From positions 105,564 to 169,563 of the forward strand of contig VGTH01000006.1 of the NCBI GenBank assembly GCA_016874755.1: a DNA stretch of 64,000 nucleotides. The letters run 5' to 3'. Numbering within the stretch: position 1 is the first letter of the stretch; every line of letters starts with the position of its first letter. Both the position numbers and the translations under genes were made by a program. The stretch comes from Deltaproteobacteria bacterium. Lineage in GTDB: Bacteria > Desulfobacterota > Binatia > UBA9968. The notes under the pieces were generated by a model. It saw nothing but the letters and a program-made list of their open reading frames with translations. It did no database searches and had not been told where the DNA came from. Positions 26,165 through 34,267 of this stretch are shown in pieces.

Positions 26165-27691
26165 ATGCATATGAACATCGGCGAATCCCTGCCACGCAAC
26201 GCCCAGCACTTTCCCGACCAGCGCGCCATTGTCGACGCGCACCGATCGGTGACTTATGGCGAATTTCATGAACGGACCAACCGGTTGGCCAACTACCTGC
26301 TCGCCCAAGGTGTTGTCAAAGGCGATTTGGTCGGACTCTCCATCGGCAGCCGCGCCGAGCATTTCGAAGCGATCTTCGCCATCGCTAAGGTTGGCGCGCT
26401 GGCAGTTCCGTTCGATTTCAACTGGAGCCCGCCGGAATGCGACGCCATGGCGCGCTTCTTTGCGCCCAAGGCCTTCTTCATCGAAGCGCGCAAAGAGACC
26501 GCGGCACTGCTCAAGATTGTCGCAGAACAGGTCAAGCATGGGGCGCTGATCGTAGTTGCCGATACGACCCCGAGCGGCATCATTGGTTTTGAGAATGCCG
26601 TCACGCGGGGATCACCCGATGATCCTCGAATCGCAGTCGCCGGCAACGATCTGTTTCTCCTAATGATCACCTCCGGCACGACGGGCTTTCCCAAAGCCTG
26701 CAGCATCAATCATGAGACATATTCGCTGCGCTGCCTCAACTACAACATCGCCAAAGGCATGAACCACAATGAGCGCGCCTTGATGGCGCTGCCGGTGCAC
26801 TTCAACGCCGGACGCGGCTCAGTGATGGCGATTCTCTATCTCGGCGGCACAATTATCATCCACGAGAAATTCGAAGCCGAGCGATTCCTACAGACTATCG
26901 AGCGCGAGCAAATTACCTACACGATGCTTGTCCCGCTGTTATGCGAACGGCTGTTGCGCTCGGAGCGTTTGCCGAAGTATCGCACCTCATCGCTGCGCTT
27001 CCTCGGTATCACCGGCGGCCATTTGTCTAAGGCGCTTGCGCGCGAAGCGCGGCAGCGTCTCAGCCCCGGCGTCTTCGAAGCCTACGCTTCCACCGATTGC
27101 GGCCAGATCACCAGCGTCGATGCCGAAGACTGGGAGCTGCACGGGGACACTGTCGGCAAGCCGATCTGGTGCGTGCAGACACGGATTACCGACGACGACG
27201 GCAACGAACTGCCTCAAGGCGAGCAAGGCGAAATCTGCGTGCGCACACCGCTGGCGATCCAGGGCTACTACCGCAATCCGCAAGCGACCGAAGAATTTCT
27301 CGCCGGCGGCTGGTGCCATACCGGCGATGTCGGCTTCCTCGACAGCGAAGGCTATCTGCACATTTCCGGGCGCAAAAAGAACATGATCAAGAGCGGCGGC
27401 ATCAGTGTTTTTCCCGACGAGATTGAAGAAACTCTACGCAAACACCCAGCGGTGGCCGCAGCTGCCGTGATCGGCTTCAAAAGCTCCGACTGGGGCGAGA
27501 CGGTTAAGGCATTCATCGTGCTTCATGGCGAGCAGCGCTGCGATGCGGAAACCCTGATAGATTTCTGCAAAGCATCGCTTGCCGCTTACAAGGCGCCGAA
27601 AGTCATCGAGTTCGTTATGGCCTTGCCGCGCACCGGCCTCGGCAAAATCGATCGCGGACAACTGCAAAGCACGATCGGGAGATCGACATGA
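26165..27691 (+). CDS. AMP-forming acyl-CoA synthetase/ligase
   Basis: The 508-residue protein has the ANL superfamily motifs in order: ITSGTTGFPKACS (ATP/P-loop), YASTDCGQIT (A5-like), HTGDVGFLDSEGYL, GRKKNMIKSGGISVFPDEIE (hinge) and GLGKIDRGQL with the catalytic Lys. It activates a carboxylic acid as the acyl-adenylate and then forms the CoA ester. The substrate pocket cannot be read. ATG at 26165 is followed by a second ATG at 26171, and either could be used. The stop overlaps the ATG of the short gene at 27688 (ATGA), which points to translational coupling. It is divergent from the enoyl-CoA hydratase. Confidence 0.9.
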   Translation: MHMNIGESLPRNAQHFPDQRAIVDAHRSVTYGEFHERTNRLANYLLAQGVVKGDLVGLSIGSRAEHFEAIFAIAKVGALAVPFDFNWSPPECDAMARFFAPKAFFIEARKETAALLKIVAEQVKHGALIVVADTTPSGIIGFENAVTRGSPDDPRIAVAGNDLFLLMITSGTTGFPKACSINHETYSLRCLNYNIAKGMNHNERALMALPVHFNAGRGSVMAILYLGGTIIIHEKFEAERFLQTIEREQITYTMLVPLLCERLLRSERLPKYRTSSLRFLGITGGHLSKALAREARQRLSPGVFEAYASTDCGQITSVDAEDWELHGDTVGKPIWCVQTRITDDDGNELPQGEQGEICVRTPLAIQGYYRNPQATEEFLAGGWCHTGDVGFLDSEGYLHISGRKKNMIKSGGISVFPDEIEETLRKHPAVAAAAVIGFKSSDWGETVKAFIVLHGEQRCDAETLIDFCKASLAAYKAPKVIEFVMALPRTGLGKIDRGQLQSTIGRST

Positions 27692-27888
27692 GATTGCTGT
27701 TCACGCTTTTTTCCATTGCTGCACTTTTCGTAAACCACGCAACAGCGCAAACGCCGGCCCGAAGCGCTGCAGAGCTGGCGAAACACATGGGGCCAGATCG
27801 TGAGAAACTGCTACATGACGGCGCGAAGAAAGAAGGCAAGCTGGTGTCAAGCAAGATCCAGATCGAGAATCCATTTGACCACCGATGA
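27688..27888 (+). pseudogene. Truncated remnant of an extracellular solute-binding protein
   Basis: The frame begins with a signal peptide (LLFTLFSIAALFVNHATAQ) and continues SAAELAKHMGPDREKLLHDG and AKKEGKLV, which is the N-terminus of a family-1, iron/polyamine-type binding protein (usually about 320-350 residues). After residue 51 the sequence changes to VSSKIQIENPFDHR and stops. So only the first sixth of the gene is left. It is coupled to the acyl-CoA synthetase by ATGA. A 66-residue secreted peptide is the less likely alternative. Confidence 0.65.
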
Positions 27889-27928
27889 ACGGAATTGTTA
27901 CAACAGATCTCGCTAATAAGGATGACCT

Positions 27929-29059
27929 ATGACCGCGAACAATGCGCCCCAATTCGGCATCCGCAAGAACATGAAGCTCGTCGGCCGCACCGACATTGCC
28001 GGCGGCGGCCAAGTCGTTGTGCAAGATGGTTACGCCTACGTTGGCCACATGGACCCGCCGCATGGCACATCGATTGTCGACGTGCGCGATCCGAAGCATC
28101 CAAAGATCGTTGCGTCCATCGAAATTCCCCAGGGCGTGCACTCGCATAAGGTGCGGGTCAGCGGCGACATCATGCTGGTGAATTTGGAGAGATACCGCGG
28201 CAAAGAGCGTTTGCCGACCGGGCTAAAAATCTATGACGTCTCGAACAAAGAAAAGCCGCGTGAGATTGGCTTCATGGAGACCAACGGCGGCGTGCACCGC
28301 TTCACCTACGATGGTCGCTACGCCTATCTATCGGTCCATGTCGAGGGCTACATCGGCCGCATTCCGATGATTGTCGACATGAAAGATCCGACCAAGCCGA
28401 CGGAAATCGGCCGCTGGTGGATGCCCGGCCAGTGGATCGGCGGTGGTGAAAAGCCGACGTGGGAAGGCACCGCGCATCAGTGCCACCATCCGATTCGCTA
28501 CGGCGATCGGCTTTACGTGAGTTACTGGCACGGCGGCTTTGTCATTCTCGATATCAGCGACATGAGCAAACCCAAATTCATCAGCGGTCTGAACTGGTCG
28601 CCGCCCTATCCGTCGCCAATTCATACGACGCTGCCGATTCCCTGGAAGTTGGCCGGCCGCGACATGATGGTCGTGGTCGATGAAGAGGCCGGCAAGCGCG
28701 CGCCGACACCGCCGGCGTTTATGTGGATGGTGGATATTACGGACGAAAAAAATCCGGTGTCGGTGTCGACCTTCAATCCAGACGGCGCCCGGGACATCGC
28801 CCCCGGCAATCAATATGGCGCGCACCAGCCCGCCGAGCAGGTCTACGACAACAAGATGTTTGTCACCTGGTTCAGCGGGGGTCTGCGTGTGGTCGACATC
28901 ACCAATCCCTATGGATTAAAGGAGCTGGGCTACTACGTGCCCAGCCCGGGCGCCGGACAGAAAACGGTCAAGAGCAACGATGTCTATCGCACCGACGATG
29001 GCCTTGTGTACTTGATCGACCGGTTGAACGGACTGGAGATTCTCGAATACCAAAACTAA
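27929..29059 (+). CDS. LVIVD-repeat beta-propeller protein
   Basis: The 376-residue protein repeats a motif of the type GYAYVGHM...GTSIVDVRDPKHPKIV, again at YAYLSVHVEGYIGRIPMIVD, at RLYVSYWHGGFVILDISD and at FVTWFSGGLRVVDITNP. These are LVIVD repeats, which build a beta-propeller. No signal peptide is seen. The repeated His-rich segments (PQGVHSHKVR, NGGVHRFTYD, HQCHHPIRY, QYGAHQP) might bind a metal, but this is inference. Its place after the acyl-CoA synthetase suggests a role in the same catabolic unit. The function of the family is unknown. Confidence 0.8.
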   Translation: MTANNAPQFGIRKNMKLVGRTDIAGGGQVVVQDGYAYVGHMDPPHGTSIVDVRDPKHPKIVASIEIPQGVHSHKVRVSGDIMLVNLERYRGKERLPTGLKIYDVSNKEKPREIGFMETNGGVHRFTYDGRYAYLSVHVEGYIGRIPMIVDMKDPTKPTEIGRWWMPGQWIGGGEKPTWEGTAHQCHHPIRYGDRLYVSYWHGGFVILDISDMSKPKFISGLNWSPPYPSPIHTTLPIPWKLAGRDMMVVVDEEAGKRAPTPPAFMWMVDITDEKNPVSVSTFNPDGARDIAPGNQYGAHQPAEQVYDNKMFVTWFSGGLRVVDITNPYGLKELGYYVPSPGAGQKTVKSNDVYRTDDGLVYLIDRLNGLEILEYQN

Positions 29060-29092
29060 CTCGGCAACGGTGTGAGACAACCGTTTGTTGTC

Positions 29093-29347
29093 TTATTCCT
29101 TTGCTTTCAGTTTGCTGTCGTTATCCTTTAAAAATTGGCGAATCTCGTCGGTATAATCGAGCAAGCGGTGCCACTGTTCCTTGTAAAGCGTCACTGGAAA
29201 GCGGCCCAGGCCATAGAGCGAGAGCCCGCCCTTCTCGCCGATCTTCAAGCTCAGCTGTCCCGGCTTTTTCCGTTCCACTTGATCGCGCAACGCCTTGTTC
29301 TCGGCTTCGAGACGCGTTAGTTTCTGTTCCGCGGTTTCTTCAGCCAT
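29093..29347 (-). CDS. Small coiled-coil protein of unknown function
   Basis: The ATG at 29347 has GGAGG upstream; the longer frame to 29386 lacks one. The 84-residue protein begins AEETAEQKLTRLEAENKALR, a leucine-zipper-like coiled coil, and continues SLKIGEKGGLSLYGLGRFPV and LYKEQWHRLLDYTDEIRQFL. The second half resembles short conserved proteins found beside many unrelated genes in environmental bacteria; I do not know its role. It faces the LVIVD gene tail to tail and is divergent from the amidohydrolase at 29517. Confidence 0.7.
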   Translation of the reverse strand: MAEETAEQKLTRLEAENKALRDQVERKKPGQLSLKIGEKGGLSLYGLGRFPVTLYKEQWHRLLDYTDEIRQFLKDNDSKLKAKE

Positions 29348-29516
29348 GATTATCCTCCGAAAGTTCGTTGTTTCAGCGCTTTCCATATCCGAAACTAGCG
29401 CGAAACGCGAGCCAGAACACAGACGGCCACTTGATCATCAAACTAAAGTCGGACTATAAAAAGGAAACAAAAGATTGCAGCGGCAATCGAAAACTCGTCA
29501 TTTGGAGGAAACAAGA

Positions 29517-30602
29517 ATGAGCGCAAAACTGGGAACCAGAATCATCGACGGCGACGGTCATATCATGGAAGACAACGCCGGCATCATCGCCCACATGGAG
29601 GGCGCCTATCGGGAGATCCTCGGTCGCAAAGGCATGTGCTTCCCGCCTTTGGACCATCTCCACGCGGGACGCGCCGTGGAAACGCCGCCACAGCGTGATC
29701 AACGCGCGCCGGTGGGGCCGAAGGGCTGGCTCGATTTTCTCGACGACGTCGGTATCGAGTGGACGGTCATGTACCCCACCCTAGCGCTATCCTATGGCAA
29801 AATCGTCAGCCGCGACTACGCCGTCGCCGTCTGCAAAGCCTACAATGATTGGCTGTCCGAGACCTATTTGAAGTTTAACTCGCGATTTAGATCCATGGCG
29901 ATCATTCCCATGCAGGACCCGGAAGAAGCCGCCAAAGAGCTTAACCGCGCCGTCACCAAGCTCGGTATGTTGGGCGGCATGATGCCGTCGAATGGCTTGG
30001 CGCAGCCGCTCGGCGCCAAACAATTCTGGCCAGTCTATGAAGAAGCCAATCGGCTCGGCTGCTGCCTAGCCGTGCATGGCGGCGCCCACGATCGTTTCGG
30101 CATGGATCACATGAATATGTATGTGCCGGTGCACGCCCTCGGCCACCCGTGGGGGTTAACCATCAATTGCGCTGACATTCTTTACAACGGCATCTTCGAG
30201 CGCTTCCCGCGGGTGCGCATCGCTTTTCTCGAGGGCGGCGTCGCCTGGCTGTTGCTGCTCCTCGAACGGCTGCACGCTTCCCATGAAACTCACTTTCAAC
30301 ATATTCCCCAGGGTGAATTCGGCGTGCGCGAAGAAGACGACCCGGGGAAAAAGCTCAAACAGCTGATCAAAGATGGCCGCGTCTATCTCGGCATCGAGAC
30401 CGAGGAGCTGACTTTGCCTTTCGCCATCAAGGCGGTCGGCAACATGCCGTTTCTTTATTCGTCGGACTTCCCGCACGAAGTCACCAACGAAAGCTGCAAG
30501 CATGACCTTGGCGAGCTAATGGAAAGCGACGAGATCTCGAGCGACGACAAGGCCGCCATGCTTTGGCGCAACGCCGAGACGTTCTATAAGCTGCCGCTCT
30601 AA
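29517..30602 (+). CDS. Amidohydrolase-family protein (AH2 / decarboxylase-like)
   Basis: The ATG at 29517 follows GGAGGAAAC and begins SAKLGTRIIDGDGHIMEDN, where the first metal motif is D-G-H with one His. The 361-residue protein later has LAVHGGAHDRFG, FPRVRIAFLEGGVAWLLLLL and FLYSSDFPHEV with the catalytic-region Asp. It is a longer-loop member of the amidohydrolase-2 group. The paralogue at 43967 shares the His-rich end (TDYPHVDS). It is followed by a strong inverted repeat and then by a zinc dehydrogenase on the same strand, a plausible two-step pathway. Confidence 0.85.
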   Translation: MSAKLGTRIIDGDGHIMEDNAGIIAHMEGAYREILGRKGMCFPPLDHLHAGRAVETPPQRDQRAPVGPKGWLDFLDDVGIEWTVMYPTLALSYGKIVSRDYAVAVCKAYNDWLSETYLKFNSRFRSMAIIPMQDPEEAAKELNRAVTKLGMLGGMMPSNGLAQPLGAKQFWPVYEEANRLGCCLAVHGGAHDRFGMDHMNMYVPVHALGHPWGLTINCADILYNGIFERFPRVRIAFLEGGVAWLLLLLERLHASHETHFQHIPQGEFGVREEDDPGKKLKQLIKDGRVYLGIETEELTLPFAIKAVGNMPFLYSSDFPHEVTNESCKHDLGELMESDEISSDDKAAMLWRNAETFYKLPL

Positions 30603-30615
30603 ACCACGTCACGCT

Positions 30616-30662
30616 GCCTGGCGCCGTCAGCATTGTTCCAGCAATCCTGAAGGGCGCCAGGC
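30616..30662. repeat. Inverted repeat GCCTGGCGCC ... GGCGCCAGGC
   Basis: A perfect 10-bp inverted pair with a 27-base loop lies between the amidohydrolase (ends 30602) and the alcohol dehydrogenase (starts 30698). It may be an attenuator or a dispersed repeat; no U-run follows. Confidence 0.5.
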
Positions 30663-30697
30663 ACGCGCTGTTGCTAACCTCAAGAAAGGATTTTTCT

Positions 30698-31780
30698 ATG
30701 GCTACCTGTCGTGCCGCCATTATTACTGAACACAATAAACCGTTATCCATTCAGCAGGTGGAGATTCCCACGTTGGATCGGGGCTCGCTGCTAATCAAGA
30801 TTTCCGCGTCGACGCTCTGCGGCACCGACGTGCATCGTTGGCACGGACCGCTCGGCGATAAAGACACACTGCCGATCATCACGGGCCATGAACCCTGCGG
30901 CACCGTCGAAGATATCGCCGGCGAGCGCACCGACATTCTCGGTCAGCCCGTGAAACGCGGCGACCGCGTGGTCTGGAGCTACGTCGCCTGCGGCTCTTGC
31001 TATTATTGTTCGGTTGCCTGCCAGCCCTGTATTTGCCGCGGCCGCGCGTCGTGGGGGCACAATCGCAGCGATCAACATCCCTATCTACTCGGCAGCTGTG
31101 CCGAATATATGTATGTGCCGCCGGAATGTTTGATCATCAAAGTGCCCGAAGACGTGAGCTCCGCCTCCGCCGCCGCTTCGGCCTGCGCCTATCGCACGGT
31201 CATGCACGGGTTCGACCGCCTGGGCGCAATCAAATCGCACGAGACCGTCGTCATCCAGGGCAGCGGGCCGCTCGGCAACTTCGCCACCGCGGTGGCCAAA
31301 GACAGCGGCGCCAAAAAAGTTCTGGTCATCGGTGCGCCGGCGGCGCGCCTTGAAGTGACCAAAAGAATGGGCGCCGACGCAGTGCTGAACTTGGAAGAAG
31401 TGACCGATGAGAAACTGCGCCGCCAATGGGTGCGCGACCAAACAGCCGGGCGCGGTGCCGACGTCGTCGTTCAGGTCGCCAACAACATGGCCGTGCCGGA
31501 AGGATTGACGCTTTTGCGCGACGGCGGCCGCTACTTGAACATCGGTGCCGGCGGCAAGGCTAACATCGCCGTGGAAAAAATTCCCCAAGAAATGCTCTTC
31601 ATCACCGTGCGCTCCGGCGAGCCGCGCCACTGGCTGCAAGCCATCGATTTTCTGTCGTCGCGCAGAAAGACCTTTCCGTTCGAAGAAATGATCACCAAGA
31701 GCTACAAGCTCGATCAGATCAACGAAGCGATGCAGGCGATGGCGAGCTTTTCGGTGGTCAAAGCCGTGATCAATTTCTAA
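30698..31780 (+). CDS. Zinc-dependent alcohol dehydrogenase (MDR family)
   Basis: AAAGGA precedes the ATG at 30698, which I use instead of 30671. The 360-residue protein has the catalytic zinc site CGTDVHRW and GHEPCGTVEDI, the structural-zinc cysteines in ACGSCYYCSVACQPCICRG, and the nucleotide fold IQGSGPLGNFATAVAKDSGA. It belongs to the medium-chain dehydrogenase/reductase group similar to threonine or sorbitol dehydrogenases. It oxidises a secondary or primary alcohol with NAD(P). A strong terminator follows at 31807, so the transcript ends here. Confidence 0.92.
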   Translation: MATCRAAIITEHNKPLSIQQVEIPTLDRGSLLIKISASTLCGTDVHRWHGPLGDKDTLPIITGHEPCGTVEDIAGERTDILGQPVKRGDRVVWSYVACGSCYYCSVACQPCICRGRASWGHNRSDQHPYLLGSCAEYMYVPPECLIIKVPEDVSSASAAASACAYRTVMHGFDRLGAIKSHETVVIQGSGPLGNFATAVAKDSGAKKVLVIGAPAARLEVTKRMGADAVLNLEEVTDEKLRRQWVRDQTAGRGADVVVQVANNMAVPEGLTLLRDGGRYLNIGAGGKANIAVEKIPQEMLFITVRSGEPRHWLQAIDFLSSRRKTFPFEEMITKSYKLDQINEAMQAMASFSVVKAVINF

Positions 31781-31806
31781 AGCAACGATCGAGCGCGATC
31801 TAAATG

Positions 31807-31836
31807 AGAGGAGCCCACCGAGGCTCCTCTTTTTTT
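31807..31836 (+). terminator. Rho-independent terminator after the alcohol dehydrogenase
   Basis: AGAGGAGCC, loop CACCGA, GGCTCCTCT is a perfect 9-bp stem followed directly by a run of Ts. It lies 27 bases after the stop codon of the dehydrogenase. This is the clearest intrinsic terminator in the window. Confidence 0.93.
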
Positions 31837-31856
31837 GGCCAAGAAAAATCCAACCG

Positions 31857-32605
31857 TCAGAGCGGCGGAATAAAATCCCGATCGATCAGACAACCATTCA
31901 TCGACCGGCTCGCCGGACTCATCAGATAAAGCATCGCCGCCGTCATGTGATCGGCGCCGCGAATATGGCCGGACTCAAGTGACCGCTGGATGTACTCAGC
32001 GCTCTTGCCGCGCCGCCACATCGGCGTGTCAGTGCCGCCCGGCTCAACGGCGTTGACGGTCACATCGAGGTTTAGTTGTTTCAATTCCAGCGCGAAGGTT
32101 CTGGTCAGCGCCTCGACGCCGCCCTTCGAGGCCGCGTAGGCAGAGTTGGTTGCGTTGCCCTTCACTTGGCCCGAGGAGAAGTTGACGATGCGGCCGTAGC
32201 CGCGCGCGATCATGCTGCGCGCAACAGCTTGCGTGCAGAGAAAAGTCCCTTTCAAATTTACATCGATGATGTGATCCCAAGTCTCCTCTGGGATTTCGAG
32301 CACTGGATGCTTGATCATGACGCCTGCGCTGTTGATGAGAATATCGATCTTGCTGTCCGTCGCGGAAATCCGTCGCACGATGTCTTCAACTTGGCTGGGC
32401 CGCGTCACGTCGAGACAATCCCCGCCGCAGCGATACCATCGCTCTTGAGTTCAGCAACAGCCCGTTCGATCGCACCGCCGTCGCGCGACGCAATCCAGAC
32501 TTTGGCGCCGGCTTTGCCGATCGCTTGCGCCATTGCTCGGCCTATGCCAGTAGCGCCGGTTATGAAGGCGATCTGGCCCTGCAGGTCTACCTGTCGGTTC
32601 ATCAT
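31857..32605 (-). pseudogene. Short-chain dehydrogenase/reductase with a one-base frameshift
   Basis: The N-terminal frame (32605 down to 32405) gives LQGQIAFITGATGIGRAM, the Rossmann glycine motif, and ends in the wrong phase. The other frame (about 32414 down to 31857) continues without loss: LDVTRPSQVEDIVRRI, then ILINSAGV (NAG), FSSGQVKGNATNSAYAASK with the catalytic Ser, Tyr and Lys, and the C-terminal substrate loop. Loss of a single base near 32414 explains the split. All catalytic residues are intact, so this may be a sequencing error in a live gene. It would be a 247-residue SDR. It is convergent with the dehydrogenase gene. Confidence 0.8.
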
Positions 32606-32638
32606 CTTCCGATGTTTAGCCCACATCCAAACAAATGG

Positions 32639-32682
32639 ATAGGGTGCACCGTGCGCAGTGATCCGAAACGGTGCCCTACAAA
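32639..32682. repeat. GTAGGGTGCGC-type intergenic repeat, copy 2
   Basis: TAGGGTGCACCGTGCGCA faces GGTGCCCTACA, a degenerate hairpin of the same kind as 11372-11431. It occupies the gap between the frameshifted SDR and the histidine kinase. Confidence 0.45.
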
Positions 32683-32743
32683 CTGATTGTGAGTAGCAAT
32701 TCTATGGGGAGGAGCGAGTTAAAACTGAACCGTAGTGATTAGG

Positions 32744-34267
32744 CTAACAGATTTCCGCCATCGGCACCGTGAACCAGAACTTACTGCCCTGCCCTGGCTC
32801 ACTCTCGACACCGATGCGACCGCCCATGAGCTCGACGAGCTGTTTCGCAATCGATAGGCCCAAACCGGCGCCTTCGTAGGAGCGGCTGGTGGAGCCGTCG
32901 GCTTGCGTGAAGCATGAAAAGATCGCCTCTTGCTTGGCACGCGGTATGCCAATGCCCGAGTCTTTGATCGTTACAAAGAGTGAAAACTCCTCCGCCGCCG
33001 CGGCTTTCTTTTTGCCGCGCCGCACCGTTTTGGAGCAAATCGCGCCGCGGTCCGCTTCGACGACAATCTGACCGGAGTCGGTAAACTTGACTGCGTTGCT
33101 CAAAAGTTTATTCAGCAACTGGCCGAGCCGTTTATAGTCGCATTGGACCTTGAGCGGCACTCCCTTGTTAATTAGCAGTTGAAGGCCCAGCCCTTTGTCC
33201 TGTGCGCGGCGCACCCAGGGCTCGATGTGCTTTCTCAGAAACGCATGAAATTCGAGCGAATCAGCTTCGAGTCGGATCGAGCCGGCATCGAGCGCCGCCA
33301 TGTCGAGAATATCGCCCATCACCGTCATCAACCCTTCGGCCGACGACCGCAAGGTCTTTAGATACATGCGTTGTTCTTCGCTGAGGTCGCTCTGCGCCAA
33401 CAGATCGGCCATGCCGAGCACGACGTGAATCGGCGAGCGCAGCTCGTGGCTGGTGTTGGCGAGAAATTCCGATTTAGCCGCGCTGGCAGCTTCCGCTCTG
33501 ATCTTGGCATCGACGAGTTCCAGCTCAACCCGCTTGCGCTCGGTTAGATCGATGCCGTAGCCACGCACCAGCTTGGCGTGCGGCACCGGTGTAAGCTTCC
33601 ATTCGTAGTAGGTGTCGCCGAGTTGCACTTCGACGCCGGCCAGTTCGTTCTGTTGCTTTAGGCATTGGGCCGTCAGTTGAATAATTTCGGCCGGCAAGAT
33701 CGCCGGCCGCGCTTCCGAGCTAAAACCAAAGCGCTGCACCAGCTGCATCATCGCCGGGTTGGCGTGGATCATATTGCCGTCGGCGTTAAGCTCGACAATG
33801 GCGATGGGACTCTCCTCGGCAATGCACGCCAGACGGCGCAGGTCCCTTTCCAATTCGAGCTGGCGGGTCAAATCTTTAAACGTGAGGATCACGCCGGTAC
33901 CGCCGGCCGTCGGAAACGGCGTGCAGCGGAACTGCACCGGCCGCAGGTTGTCGTCGCGGCAGCGTACCCACATGCGGCCCTCCGGCTCCAACGTGCTGCC
34001 ACTCAACAGGCGCGTCACGGGACAATCGTCGGCGGGCTCGCCGGTATCGTCCATGCGGCATTCGAGAATGTCATGCACCGGATGGAGTTGGATGCTTGCG
34101 GTGCTCCAACCGAGAAAGAGCTCAGCTTGTGGATTTAACGCGGCGATGCGCCCACGCGCGTCGGCCACCAATGCCGCCATCGGTAGGGCATCGAGCAGAG
34201 CTTGGGCAAAACTGCGGCGCGGCTCGTCGGCGACTATCGTCGATTCTGTTTGAGCCAGAAGATTCAT
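32744..34267 (-). CDS. PAS-domain sensor histidine kinase
   Basis: The 507-residue protein has two PAS-like regions (about 25-130, with DARGRIAALNPQAELFLGW, and 140-255, with NADGNMIHANPAMMQL), then a HisKA domain with EFLANTSHELRSP and an HATPase domain: LLSNAVKFTD (N box), DSGIGIPRAKQEAIF (G1), GAGLGLSIAKQLV (G2). The H box has S where T is usual. It lacks membrane segments, so it is cytoplasmic and probably senses a redox or small-ligand signal. No receiver domain is fused. The start overlaps the stop of the upstream HD-GYP gene by one base. Confidence 0.92.
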   Translation of the reverse strand: MNLLAQTESTIVADEPRRSFAQALLDALPMAALVADARGRIAALNPQAELFLGWSTASIQLHPVHDILECRMDDTGEPADDCPVTRLLSGSTLEPEGRMWVRCRDDNLRPVQFRCTPFPTAGGTGVILTFKDLTRQLELERDLRRLACIAEESPIAIVELNADGNMIHANPAMMQLVQRFGFSSEARPAILPAEIIQLTAQCLKQQNELAGVEVQLGDTYYEWKLTPVPHAKLVRGYGIDLTERKRVELELVDAKIRAEAASAAKSEFLANTSHELRSPIHVVLGMADLLAQSDLSEEQRMYLKTLRSSAEGLMTVMGDILDMAALDAGSIRLEADSLEFHAFLRKHIEPWVRRAQDKGLGLQLLINKGVPLKVQCDYKRLGQLLNKLLSNAVKFTDSGQIVVEADRGAICSKTVRRGKKKAAAAEEFSLFVTIKDSGIGIPRAKQEAIFSCFTQADGSTSRSYEGAGLGLSIAKQLVELMGGRIGVESEPGQGSKFWFTVPMAEIC

